This document shows positions 33,230 to 42,677 of a stretch of DNA of 64,000 nt, piece by piece; within the stretch, counting starts at the first letter, position 1, and every line of letters starts with the position of its first letter. The stretch is taken from the NCBI GenBank assembly GCA_936908745.1, contig CAKZFX010000015.1:124001-188000 (forward strand), in the 5' to 3' direction. The position numbers were made by a program, and so were the translations under genes. The notes beneath the pieces are model-generated. The model saw only the letters and a list, made by a program, of their open reading frames with translations. It did not search any database and had not been told where the DNA came from. The DNA comes from an uncultured Chitinophagaceae bacterium (lineage in GTDB: Bacteria > Bacteroidota > Bacteroidia > Chitinophagales > Chitinophagaceae).

Positions 33230-34159
33230 TTATTTCTGAACCTTCACATCAACCTCAATCTGCGTCTCCTTGTTAGGATTATCGCCATTGACATACCTGA
33301 TGAGTATAGCACCGAATTTACCGGCGGCTGTTTTGAAACCAATCACATTGCTTCCGGCTGTCGTACTAACAGTTGACACTTTAGACAACGTTCCTGATGT
33401 CATATTTCCGCCGATCAATGTTTGTATAGCACCACCTGAAGTAAGACCGGAAACAAAGTTTACAGACGTTGGCATTTTCTTTAACAAGGTCACATTTTTT
33501 GTCCATGTGCTGATGTCATAGTAACTAAGTTGCCCTTGCGGTGCACTTAATGAATAGATGCTGTGTTTCAAATCATCTGTTGTAACAGTGGTACCCCTGC
33601 CGGTAGTATCCCAGTAGAAACCAAAATCTATAGATGGCGACACCGCTGCTCCCTCTGAATAGCTGTATGTTTTACCATCTTTTGTAGAGTAGTACGTTTT
33701 GTTTGTTTTGTTGGTGGTATCCGGCACCTGTAATATCCTGTAGCTCCAGAAATCGAAGTCAGGTGTTACCGTTACTTTCAGCAGTTTGCCACCATCACCC
33801 ATAAAAATGGCTCTTGCATCTCTTCCCAACACACGGTAAGAATAATCGCCGGGGATGCTATCCGCACGGTAACCTTTTCTGAAGGAGAATGTCTTTTTAT
33901 CAACCGCGTTATTCAGGCGGAAAGTATCGATCCTTGTTCCGTTCTTTTGTATCTCCACGTATGACATATCATATCTTGACGTAATGGTAAAGTCAAGATA
34001 GAAACTGTCTTTAGGATTAAGCGTAACATCACCGGTAAGGGATTTGTTACTGGTTTTATAATCAACCGTGATGTAAAATGTATCAACCGGATCTACTTTC
34101 TTTTGACAAGCCGAAAGCATAATACCTGCTATTACAATTCCTGCTATATATTTTTTCAT
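33230..34159 (-). CDS. SusE/F-like surface glycan-binding lipoprotein
   Basis: 309 residues. The lipobox is MLSACQKK (Cys 18), so it is a lipoprotein. An N-terminal Ig-like segment has FYITVDYKTSNKSLTGDVTLNPKDSFYL-like strands. The central region is rich in aromatic residues (DFDFWSYRIL, FGFYWDTTG) suitable for glycan contacts. The C-terminal 100 residues are serine/threonine/glycine rich. The position directly after susD is that of SusE/SusF-type surface binding proteins. No catalytic motif is visible. Confidence 0.7.
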   Translation of the reverse strand: MKKYIAGIVIAGIMLSACQKKVDPVDTFYITVDYKTSNKSLTGDVTLNPKDSFYLDFTITSRYDMSYVEIQKNGTRIDTFRLNNAVDKKTFSFRKGYRADSIPGDYSYRVLGRDARAIFMGDGGKLLKVTVTPDFDFWSYRILQVPDTTNKTNKTYYSTKDGKTYSYSEGAAVSPSIDFGFYWDTTGRGTTVTTDDLKHSIYSLSAPQGQLSYYDISTWTKNVTLLKKMPTSVNFVSGLTSGGAIQTLIGGNMTSGTLSKVSTVSTTAGSNVIGFKTAAGKFGAILIRYVNGDNPNKETQIEVDVKVQK

Positions 34160-34186
34160 ATAAACTCGTTTAATAATAATCGTTAG

Positions 34187-36022
34187 TTATTGTAAAGGAT
34201 CAAAAGTTCCGTTTATCCAGCCTGCTGTTTGCTCAAGGAAAAAGCTTTGGCTGAAAAAGTTTGGAAACGCATAGAAATAGTATTTATCAGGTATATTAAT
34301 CGAATTGGAACCTTCAAGAGAAGGTGAAGTAACACCTGGCACTGTATAAATAGAAGTATATACTGACTGGTTGTTCAGGTTAGCAGTATCTCTTGGCCTT
34401 ACTCCAAAAGCGTCGGGTACATCAATATAGATTCTTCCTGCAACGGGGCCGCCTGATGGAAGATTACCGGCTACATACGGCAATTTAACCGCTAATTTAT
34501 AAGGCAGGCGTGCAGAGATCAGACCATAATTTCTTGTTCTTCTCAAATCCCAATAACGTTTTCCTTCCATTGCAAATTCAACCATTCTTTCATTCAATAT
34601 CAGGCTCCTCATAGATACTTTGTCGGTAGCAACTCCCAACCCATAATCAAATGCACCAACAACGACACCTGCCCTTTGACGAATACGGCGTACATTATCT
34701 TTTGCTTCAGCCAGCCTGTTTGTTTCATTCGCACATTCTGCAAGGTTCATTACTACTTCTGCAAAACGCATTTCAATCCAGTCCATACCACTGCCGCCAC
34801 CTGAGTTTGAATTATAAACAGATTGGGCAGCCGTCAATGTAGGATTCGTAAGACGTTTGCAATAAAACCCGGTAACAATTGTTCCGGAAGGTTCATCAGG
34901 AACTCCTGTGTGTGACCATTGTTTGCGGGTAGATTTTCCGCTTAATGGCCATGCACCACCATTGTAAGCAATAGAGGCATCAAAACGAGGATCCCTGTTT
35001 TGCCAGAACATGGTGCTGTTGTAGTTAGAAGATGCATGCGTAATTGGCAATCCATCACGCATGGTATAAGCCTGTACCAGGTTCCAGGTAGGCTGGTTAG
35101 AGCCGCTGGCTCCATCTGTTTCTGATTTAGGACGTGTGATGGCTTCTGTATTCGTACCTACGTCTCTTGCGGCGCTGTATTTTCTTACTAATAATACTTC
35201 CGCATTATCTTCTACCGTAAAAATATTTGCATAAGTCGGGAATAATGAAATCCCGTCCGTTATACATTGGTTATAGGCTGCCACGTTAGCCTGGTAGGCA
35301 TCTTCCCAACGAGATGCGATATTTGTCGGGTTAAACTGCGGGCTTGCCCAGTACATCAATACTTTTCCTTTCACTGCAGATGCAGCCGCTCTTGTGATAC
35401 GTCCTTTATCGCTGGTAGGCCATGAAGCTGGTAAGTAAGCAATAGCGGAGTCAAGATCTTTTACAATAGCCGCCACACACTCACTGGTTTTAGAACGGGG
35501 AACATTCAGTTCGTCTTCGAGTGTTTGTGATTTTAATACCAACGGCACACCACCATATAAAGTGATTAACCTGAAATAGGTATAAGCCCTCAAAAAGAAG
35601 AACTGCCCTTTCAACGTAGTCTTGGTCGCATCCGCCAATGTACTGTTTGTATTCAACCCTTCGATACCAATATTGCAACGACGGATATCAAAATAACGGT
35701 TAGTGGTAATGGCATTCCCTGTTCCGATATCCGTAACAGAGTTTTCTACCAATGTACCATACAAAAACGCAGTATTAGCATTATTCAGTTCATCAGAGGT
35801 ATTGTGAATACCACCCAATGCCGGCCACTGAGGCATGATCAATCCATAGGTTCTGTTCAGGAACAGACCTACAGCTCCTTCATCGCTCCATATCCGGGAG
35901 TCAATACCCTGCGGGTCTTTGATGTCGAAAAATTCATCATCTTTTTTACAGGCAGTAAAAACTACAGCCAGCACCAGGGAGGCTACTGCTATTATTTTTC
36001 CTGTATTTTTTATATATCTCAT
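34187..36022 (-). CDS. susD: SusD/RagB-family outer-membrane glycan-binding lipoprotein
   Basis: 611 residues with lipobox VFTACKKD (Cys 25). It shows the SusD tetratricopeptide-type helices (TKTTLKGQFFFLRAYTYFRLITLYGGVPLV is the family hallmark near 140-170) and C-terminal ILNERMVEFAMEGKRYWDLRRTRNY. The protein forms the lid of the SusC transporter and captures oligosaccharide at the cell surface. It follows susC after 33 bp. Confidence 0.95.
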   Translation of the reverse strand: MRYIKNTGKIIAVASLVLAVVFTACKKDDEFFDIKDPQGIDSRIWSDEGAVGLFLNRTYGLIMPQWPALGGIHNTSDELNNANTAFLYGTLVENSVTDIGTGNAITTNRYFDIRRCNIGIEGLNTNSTLADATKTTLKGQFFFLRAYTYFRLITLYGGVPLVLKSQTLEDELNVPRSKTSECVAAIVKDLDSAIAYLPASWPTSDKGRITRAAASAVKGKVLMYWASPQFNPTNIASRWEDAYQANVAAYNQCITDGISLFPTYANIFTVEDNAEVLLVRKYSAARDVGTNTEAITRPKSETDGASGSNQPTWNLVQAYTMRDGLPITHASSNYNSTMFWQNRDPRFDASIAYNGGAWPLSGKSTRKQWSHTGVPDEPSGTIVTGFYCKRLTNPTLTAAQSVYNSNSGGGSGMDWIEMRFAEVVMNLAECANETNRLAEAKDNVRRIRQRAGVVVGAFDYGLGVATDKVSMRSLILNERMVEFAMEGKRYWDLRRTRNYGLISARLPYKLAVKLPYVAGNLPSGGPVAGRIYIDVPDAFGVRPRDTANLNNQSVYTSIYTVPGVTSPSLEGSNSINIPDKYYFYAFPNFFSQSFFLEQTAGWINGTFDPLQ

Positions 36023-36055
36023 AAAAATTTTATTTTATTGACAAGCAATTTTGGT

Positions 36056-39000
36056 TTACAGACTTGCATTCACACCAAAGGAAATAGTCCTCAGTGTCGG
36101 ATACGTTCCAAAGTTGGATGTATAAGGATCTTTATACTTTAATGGGTTGATAATGTTCCAAAGGTTCGTACCTGTTACCATAAAACGCAGATCAGGAATA
36201 CCGATTTTGCTCGTAATGTTTTTTGGCAACTGGTAAGAAAGAACCATGTTATTAATCCTGCTTTGTGTTCCGTTTACAGCCCAGAAAGTTGAGTTAGCTG
36301 TTACCAACGGTGCATCTGCCCTTGGGAATTTTCCGTTTGGATTTTCAGGAGACCAATGGTCTGCCCAGAATTTAGGTGCGTTACGAACAGTGGTGGGAAC
36401 CAGTCTTGCATCAGAATCATAGAAACGCTTGCCACCAATTGAAAGATTCATGTTAGTTGACAGCCTGAATGTCTTATAAGTAAACCCAAATGTGAAACCA
36501 AAACCAACCACTGGTGTTGTTCTGTCAAACATCAATGTAGCATCACCTGCTTCAGTGATCTGGCCATCGCCATTTACATCTACGAAGTCCATAAATCCTA
36601 CCTGTGGTTTTACACCACCGATCAGGTAGTTGGGGTTTTTAGCGAGGATGGCGTCTACATCTGCCTGTGTTCTTAAAATTCCTTTGGCGATATAACCAAT
36701 ATTATTGCTGTTATACCTGCGTGGATCACGGCCCACTGAGATACCTAACTGGTCATTACCAAATTGTCCCAGCAAGGCTTCATTATAATATGACTGCATC
36801 ATCTGGCTGTTAGTAAATGCAAAGTTCGCATCTACGTTGAAGCCCCAGTCTTTAGCAAATTTTGTACGATAGCTGATGGCAAATTCAGAACCCCATGCCA
36901 ACTGTTTGTAATAGTTAACCACTGGTGGCGGAATACCTGCTGTTGGCGGGAATACACTCGCTGAATACGTATCGTATCCATCATAAGTATAACGCTGATA
37001 GAAATCGGCAGTGATATTGATCTTGTTGCGTAAAATAGTCGCATCAAAACCAACGTTCAGTGTTCTTGATTTTTCCCATGTCAGTGATGGGTTAGGATAA
37101 ATACTTGGATCTAAACCGCTGGTTGCAGTATTGCCAAACAGGATACCTGTTGTTTGTGAAAAACGTGATTGCCACAAACGTGCACCCAACCTGTCCTCAC
37201 CCACTAAACCATACGTTGCACGGATCTTCAGGTTATTTACAAAACCGATGTTTTTGAAAAAGCTTTCATCGCTTATTTTCCAACCCAAACCAATTGACGG
37301 GAAGAAACCCCATCTTTTGTCAGGTGTAAAGTTTACAGACGCATCTGCACGACCAATAAATTCAAAGAAATATTTACCTCTGAAAGAATAGTTGGCACGA
37401 GAGATAAAAGAACGTTTTGCGGTAACGAATGCCTGTGTAGGTCTTACCACTTCATTGATGCTACCCAAAGCAGTAGGATCATTACTGAATGCCCAGAACT
37501 CATCCACACCTGCCACTATCTGTGTATTTTTTGCCAGCAAAACGTTACGTGATTCTGATTCGCTCTGGTCAAAACCAACCATTACATCAAAATCATGGTC
37601 ACCCACTTTTTTGCCGTATGACAACGTTGTGAAGAATTGATAGTTATCAGAAATAGTCGTTCCTTCCTGGATCTGGTCGTTGTTAGCAATCCTTACAGTA
37701 GGACTTGCGCCAACAACCAATTGGTCTGAATACAACAAGCTGTTCTGACCTCTGCGCTGAAGGTTTGATACAAAGTAAGAAGCAAAGTATCCTTTAGCGA
37801 TGGCACTCCTGTTATTTTTACCAAACTGCATTCTTGCAGACAGCCCTTTTACAAACTTTGGTTTCCACTCCATAGAGAAGTTGACCGCCAAACCTTGTGA
37901 GCGGCTATCCCTGTAAGAGCCTGAATTCTGTACGCCTAAGAAACTCCAGTTCTGGTTTTGCGGAGATGAATTATTAGCTCCCTGGAAACCAACCAACTTA
38001 TTACCTATTGTTACCGGAACCCATTTGGGTGTCAGGTACAATGGACGGATGGTTGCGTCATCTGTTTCAGTGCTTGCACTTGAGTGGTTATTACTACGCT
38101 CGCGGTTAAAATCTGTTGCAAACGATACATCGGCAGTCAGACCGTCGATGATCTTGGCATTCATCCCCGCACGCAGACTGTATTTATTGTTCTGGATAAT
38201 ACCATAGTTACCTTTTTCATCATAGTAGCTTCCGCCTGCAAAGAAAGTAACCTTATCAGTACCACCCGAAACGGTTACAGTGTGTCTTTGCACTTTACCG
38301 TTTTTCCAGAAATAGTCATACCATGATTTATCTTCCAGGCCTTTCAATGAATCCAAGTCAGCTTGTGAAAAACGCTGGTTAAATGCCGCACCTGTCAGTT
38401 CAAAACCATCGTTCAAAAACCTGGCATGCTCATAAGCAGTCAGCGTTTTTGGATTGACAGTTGGAGTAGATACACCATAATAACCTGAGTAGGTTACTTT
38501 AGGCTTACCTGCTTTACCTCTTTTTGTAGTGATCAGTACCACACCTTTTGCACCAGCCGCACCATATATGGCAGCAGACGCATCCTTAAGGAAGGTGATA
38601 TCTTCTATCTGGCTTGCATCAAGGTTTTCAAAGAAGTCTGCATTTGAAGACTGCGCCCATTGTGCAGGGTTGGAAATAATACCATCAATAACGATCAATG
38701 GCTGACTGGTAACACCGCCTGCATTACCCGGGAAACTTGCCGGAGCGGTAATGGAGTTACGCAGGTTCAATGTTGTAGTAGAGCCCGGTTTACCAGAACT
38801 AAAGTTTACACCCACACCCGGAATCCTGTTTACTAAAGCAGAAGGCAGGTTGGCTACGGAGATATCTTCAATTTCAGCAGCTTTAAGTGTAGCTACTGAA
38901 CCCTGCACATTTACTCTTTTCTTACTTCCATATCCCACGATGATTACATCATCCATTGATTTATCAATCGGCGTAAGCTGCACATCAAATTTTCCTGATG

Positions 39001-39265
39001 AGCCGGCTTTGGCTTCATAAATAAGGTAACCAACATAAGATACACTGATAACGGACTCGGTAGATGGGACCCTGACAGTGAATATACCGTCAGCATTGGT
39101 GGTGGTGCCTGCTGTTGTGTTCTTCACTTTCACACTTACTCCTTCCATCGGCTTACCTTCTTTATCGGTAACCTTTCCTGTTACTATCTTATCCTGTGCA
39201 AAAGATAGTACAGAGATGAACATACATACAGCCCACATCAGTAGTTTTGGTAGTCTGAGACTCAT
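36056..39265 (-). CDS. susC: SusC-family TonB-dependent outer-membrane transporter
   Basis: 1069 residues. The signal peptide ends at LSFAQ (residue 24). Residues about 27-100 are a CarboxypepD_reg/plug-preceding domain (VTGKVTDKEGKPMEGVSVKV). A DDVIIVGYG segment (TonB-box region, about 105-113) leads into the plug with PLIVIDGI, and a 22-strand barrel ends with the usual aromatic-type C-terminus (TISFGVNASL). It imports oligosaccharides across the outer membrane with the SusD next door. It is expressed from the operator at 40164-40200 behind the DUF3826 gene. Only one SusCD pair serves this very large locus, within what is visible. Confidence 0.95.
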   Translation of the reverse strand: MSLRLPKLLMWAVCMFISVLSFAQDKIVTGKVTDKEGKPMEGVSVKVKNTTAGTTTNADGIFTVRVPSTESVISVSYVGYLIYEAKAGSSGKFDVQLTPIDKSMDDVIIVGYGSKKRVNVQGSVATLKAAEIEDISVANLPSALVNRIPGVGVNFSSGKPGSTTTLNLRNSITAPASFPGNAGGVTSQPLIVIDGIISNPAQWAQSSNADFFENLDASQIEDITFLKDASAAIYGAAGAKGVVLITTKRGKAGKPKVTYSGYYGVSTPTVNPKTLTAYEHARFLNDGFELTGAAFNQRFSQADLDSLKGLEDKSWYDYFWKNGKVQRHTVTVSGGTDKVTFFAGGSYYDEKGNYGIIQNNKYSLRAGMNAKIIDGLTADVSFATDFNRERSNNHSSASTETDDATIRPLYLTPKWVPVTIGNKLVGFQGANNSSPQNQNWSFLGVQNSGSYRDSRSQGLAVNFSMEWKPKFVKGLSARMQFGKNNRSAIAKGYFASYFVSNLQRRGQNSLLYSDQLVVGASPTVRIANNDQIQEGTTISDNYQFFTTLSYGKKVGDHDFDVMVGFDQSESESRNVLLAKNTQIVAGVDEFWAFSNDPTALGSINEVVRPTQAFVTAKRSFISRANYSFRGKYFFEFIGRADASVNFTPDKRWGFFPSIGLGWKISDESFFKNIGFVNNLKIRATYGLVGEDRLGARLWQSRFSQTTGILFGNTATSGLDPSIYPNPSLTWEKSRTLNVGFDATILRNKINITADFYQRYTYDGYDTYSASVFPPTAGIPPPVVNYYKQLAWGSEFAISYRTKFAKDWGFNVDANFAFTNSQMMQSYYNEALLGQFGNDQLGISVGRDPRRYNSNNIGYIAKGILRTQADVDAILAKNPNYLIGGVKPQVGFMDFVDVNGDGQITEAGDATLMFDRTTPVVGFGFTFGFTYKTFRLSTNMNLSIGGKRFYDSDARLVPTTVRNAPKFWADHWSPENPNGKFPRADAPLVTANSTFWAVNGTQSRINNMVLSYQLPKNITSKIGIPDLRFMVTGTNLWNIINPLKYKDPYTSNFGTYPTLRTISFGVNASL

Positions 39266-39295
39266 ATGGCTTTGTTTTATTAAAATTTGAACAAC

Positions 39296-40072
39296 TTATT
39301 TTGATGACTGCTGCTGTTTAGCCGCAGCTTCTTTTTCTCTTTTCTCCCTCAGTCTTTGCTGCCATGCTTTTTCCTCGTCTTTCATATTATATCCTTCGCC
39401 TGAGAGATAATTATTGATCCGGCCTTTGTATTTACCAAACATTTTATGTTTGTCATCTGACGAACCTTCGTCCATTGCTTTTTCTCTTGCTTCCAGCAAC
39501 CAATCGTAAATTTTCGTTTTTTGCGCAGCTGTCAGCGTCGGGATCATATCCTGGTAAGCCGTATAGGTTACGTTCAGTACATTATAGGTCATGCCGTTTT
39601 TCACAGCTTCTACCTGTTCTTTTGAAAGTTGTTTTTGTAAAAGAGAAATAAACTGAGCATGAAGCTGCAATAAGGCAGCAGATTTTTTTTCTTCAAGGCT
39701 GCTGATAGCGGTTGTTTTCTCCTGTTCTGTTTGTGTGCCTGCTTTAATAGTAGCAACGGCCAGCTTGTTATTCTCGTGTATAGTATTTACCTGGAAATAC
39801 TGGTTAACCAGGTCAGCCAGCACTGTTTTATACTTTGCAGAATCAGTGAGGCCTAATGTATTTACGATTTTAGCAGATCTTTCTGTCAATACTTTTTTAT
39901 AGGCTGCTTCTTTATCAGCTTCGCTGCCGGGTTGCGCCATACTAGTTACAGAAAGAGAAAAACAAACCAGTAATAAAAATAAACGGGGAATAAAAAAGGG
40001 TGCTCCTTTTACAGGGTGGTGCAATAGTTTATTGCATAAAACTTCCTTTTTGGCAAGCAGCATCTTTTTCAT
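39296..40072 (-). CDS. DUF3826 secreted helical protein
   Basis: 258 residues. The hydrophobic signal segment is unusually internal (IPRLFLLLVCFSLSVTSMAQ, residues about 28-47), with a basic N-terminal extension of about 27 residues. The mature part is mostly alpha-helical and lysine/glutamate rich with a basic, Q/K-rich tail ending QQQSSK. The order of helices and the YKTVLADLVNQYFQVN region fit DUF3826, a family found in pectin utilisation loci and of unknown function. It is the first gene of operon B, directly upstream of susC. A role at the cell surface or in the periplasm is inferred only from the signal peptide and the context. Confidence 0.75.
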   Translation of the reverse strand: MKKMLLAKKEVLCNKLLHHPVKGAPFFIPRLFLLLVCFSLSVTSMAQPGSEADKEAAYKKVLTERSAKIVNTLGLTDSAKYKTVLADLVNQYFQVNTIHENNKLAVATIKAGTQTEQEKTTAISSLEEKKSAALLQLHAQFISLLQKQLSKEQVEAVKNGMTYNVLNVTYTAYQDMIPTLTAAQKTKIYDWLLEAREKAMDEGSSDDKHKMFGKYKGRINNYLSGEGYNMKDEEKAWQQRLREKREKEAAAKQQQSSK

Positions 40073-40134
40073 CGCAGATTTTTATCGTTAGCAGATCAGT
40101 TGAGCGTCCAGTTCATAATTCTCAATGATCAGGC

Positions 40135-40200
40135 TAAAGGTACATTTCGTGATAAAGCGTAAAAATGTAAGGTTTCGCTATAAAGATGGTAGATTTTACT
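40135..40200 (-). promoter_or_regulatory. Operator and promoter of operon B (SusCD operon)
   Basis: On the minus strand AGTAAAATCTACCAT (40200-40186) is followed 21 bp later by AGCGAAACCTTACAT (40179-40165). A -7 box TACCTTTA lies at 40142-40135, at the same distance as in the copies at 3739-3804 and 63126-63191. The start site would be near 40128, leaving a leader of about 55 bases before the DUF3826 gene. Confidence 0.8.
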
Positions 40201-40248
40201 ATTTGAGCAAGCAAATGTGGGTATCTAAAAAGTCACCGAAAATCATTC

Positions 40249-42675
40249 TTACTCCCCTGATTTCAGCGAAATAATAGCGGGCAACAATCCTGCACTGTCT
40301 GCTTTTAATGTAATATTTCCCTTTTTTTCGGACGATTGAACAATGGCCAATGCCATCCCTTTCCAGGCATGCCGCTGATTGTTTTTCAATGAAATAGTAT
40401 CGGCTTGATAACCGTTGTCCGTACCTGCTACAATGCCCGGCCCGGAAACAGTGAACCTTATCCGATGACCGGCATCGGGAACAAGATTACCGTTTTTGTC
40501 CACCACTCTCGCAGTTATAAAAGACAGGTCTTTGCCATCATTACGCAACGATTTCTTGCTTGCGATCAACTCCACACGGTAAGGCTTCCCGGCTGTTTTT
40601 ATCTCTTTGGTCAAAATAATTTTATTGTTCCTTCGGCTTACCACTTTGATAGCGCCGGCTTCGTAGGGCACTCTCCACATCACATGTAAAGTGGAATCTG
40701 TTTTGCTTTTTTTGCCAACTGATTTATTGTTGACATACAATTCCACTTCATCGGCATTGTTATAGTACGACCACACATCTACAGTATCTCCTTTCTTCCA
40801 TGTCCAATGCGGAAATAAATGCAATACCGGCTTATCCGTCCATTCACTTTGATACATATAATAAACATCTTTGGGCAAACCGGCGAGATCAATGATACCA
40901 TAGTAGCTGCTACGTGATGGAAATTGGGGGTAAGGTACCGGCTCTCCGAGGTAGTCAATACCACTCCATACAAATGCACCTGCCATAAACGGCCTGTTCT
41001 TTACCGCCAGCCATGTTTTTTCATGCACGCCACCCCAATAGGCTTTGGTATTATCATATGCAGAAGCTGTGTAATCAGGGTTGCCCTCAAACTTATCTTG
41101 TTCTTTGGCGCCCGGTGGCCAAGTTTTGATACTGTCAGAATGAGACTCATATACACCCCGTGTTTCTAATGCAGACGCCGTTTCAGTTGCAATAAATTTC
41201 TGGCCGGGAAAACGCACCGGCAACGAATCATAATCAAAATGTTTATAGTTGAAGCCTAATAAATCCAATGCACCGGATTGGGCAATAAAGTTCTTTTCAT
41301 AAACCGTTTCTGTCAAGGCAGCAATAACAGGTCGCGACGGATCGAGTCCTTTTACAACTTCGCTTAATTTTCTTGTAATAGTTAATCCTGAACTATCAAA
41401 CTGTTCGCGGATTTCATTGCCAATGCTCCATGCGATAATGGAAGGATGGTTACGATCCCGCAAAACCATTGCACTTAAATCCTTTTCACACCATTCTTCA
41501 AAATTCAAATGATAATCGTATTTGTTCTTTTTCTTTTTCCACATATCAAAGGCTTCATCTATTACAAGGAAACCCATTTCATCGCAGAGATCAAGAAAAG
41601 CGGCCGCCGGGGGATTGTGCGAACAACGGATCGCATTGCACCCCATCTCTTTTAGCAACTGTAATTGTCGTTTAGCTGCTTCCCTATTGAACGCTGCGCC
41701 CAATGCACCCAAATCATGATGCAGGCAAACACCTTTTAATTTTACCGGCTTATTATTCAGGAAAAAGCCCTTGGCCGCATCAAAGTAAAAAGACCGGATA
41801 CCAAACGGAACAGTTATTTCGTCCTGTATCCCACCATTGACCAACAGTGTTGCCTTCAATTTATACAAAGAAGGTTTATCCGCACTCCACAAAACAGGTT
41901 GCTTAATTCCATAGGTAAACAATTCGGTTGTAAGCTTTCCCTGCAACTGTTGCATCACTGCCGTATGATAATTGGCATCCGCTACAGCCTTCCCTTTGGC
42001 ATCAATAACTGAATATTTTACTTGATATAATCCGGTGTTCTGTCCACCGGCTTCAATCGTTGCCTTAATATTTACCTGTGCATCATCCTTTGTATGCTCT
42101 GTTGTGATATAAATTCCATTCTCAGCAAAGGAAATTTTATTAGTAATCACCAATTTCACATCACGATAAATGCCACTTCCTGTGTACCATCTTGAATCCG
42201 GCTGTGCGGTGTTGTCCACTTTTACAGCAATCACATTGGTCTTATCAAACAACAGATAAGGCGTCAGCTCATAAGAGAAATTGGCATAACCATTGGGGCG
42301 TTTTCCTAAATACCTTCCATTAATCCACACTTCACTGTTTTTATAGACGCCATCAAATACAATAGTTACTTTTTTGCCTTTTGCGGCCAACGGCAGGCTG
42401 AATGTTTTACGATACCAGCCAATGCCTCCGGGTAATGAACCGCCCTGGTTAGTAGCTGGCGCATCCTTACTAAAATTGCTTTCAATACTCCAGTCATGCG
42501 GCAGTGAAAGCGAACGCCATTGTTTATCACTATAACTTTTCTCTTTGGCAAGACTATCATTGCCCAATAAAAACTTCCAGTCTTTATTAAAATCAATAAC
42601 CGCCCGGGGCGATTGTGCTATCAATTGCAATCCCGACGCAACTACAAATAATATTACCAGCTTAAATCTTCGCAT
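40249..42675 (-). CDS. GH2 beta-galactosidase-type enzyme with C-terminal Ig-like domains
   Basis: 808 residues with a signal peptide ending LIAQ (residue 21). Jelly-roll domain about 25-190, Ig-like about 190-300, TIM barrel about 305-600 with acid/base Glu 421 in IIAWSIGNE and nucleophile Glu 498 in FIATETAS, then DUF4982-type (YYMYQSEWTDKPVLHLFPHW) and further Ig-like domains. This architecture is typical of Bacteroidota beta-galactosidases; related GH2 enzymes can be beta-glucuronidases or alpha-L-arabinopyranosidases. It is the last gene of operon A, with 3 bp to the GH78 gene. No clear terminator follows, so read-through into operon B is possible. Confidence 0.88.
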   Translation of the reverse strand: MRRFKLVILFVVASGLQLIAQSPRAVIDFNKDWKFLLGNDSLAKEKSYSDKQWRSLSLPHDWSIESNFSKDAPATNQGGSLPGGIGWYRKTFSLPLAAKGKKVTIVFDGVYKNSEVWINGRYLGKRPNGYANFSYELTPYLLFDKTNVIAVKVDNTAQPDSRWYTGSGIYRDVKLVITNKISFAENGIYITTEHTKDDAQVNIKATIEAGGQNTGLYQVKYSVIDAKGKAVADANYHTAVMQQLQGKLTTELFTYGIKQPVLWSADKPSLYKLKATLLVNGGIQDEITVPFGIRSFYFDAAKGFFLNNKPVKLKGVCLHHDLGALGAAFNREAAKRQLQLLKEMGCNAIRCSHNPPAAAFLDLCDEMGFLVIDEAFDMWKKKKNKYDYHLNFEEWCEKDLSAMVLRDRNHPSIIAWSIGNEIREQFDSSGLTITRKLSEVVKGLDPSRPVIAALTETVYEKNFIAQSGALDLLGFNYKHFDYDSLPVRFPGQKFIATETASALETRGVYESHSDSIKTWPPGAKEQDKFEGNPDYTASAYDNTKAYWGGVHEKTWLAVKNRPFMAGAFVWSGIDYLGEPVPYPQFPSRSSYYGIIDLAGLPKDVYYMYQSEWTDKPVLHLFPHWTWKKGDTVDVWSYYNNADEVELYVNNKSVGKKSKTDSTLHVMWRVPYEAGAIKVVSRRNNKIILTKEIKTAGKPYRVELIASKKSLRNDGKDLSFITARVVDKNGNLVPDAGHRIRFTVSGPGIVAGTDNGYQADTISLKNNQRHAWKGMALAIVQSSEKKGNITLKADSAGLLPAIISLKSGE

Positions 42676-42677
42676 GC

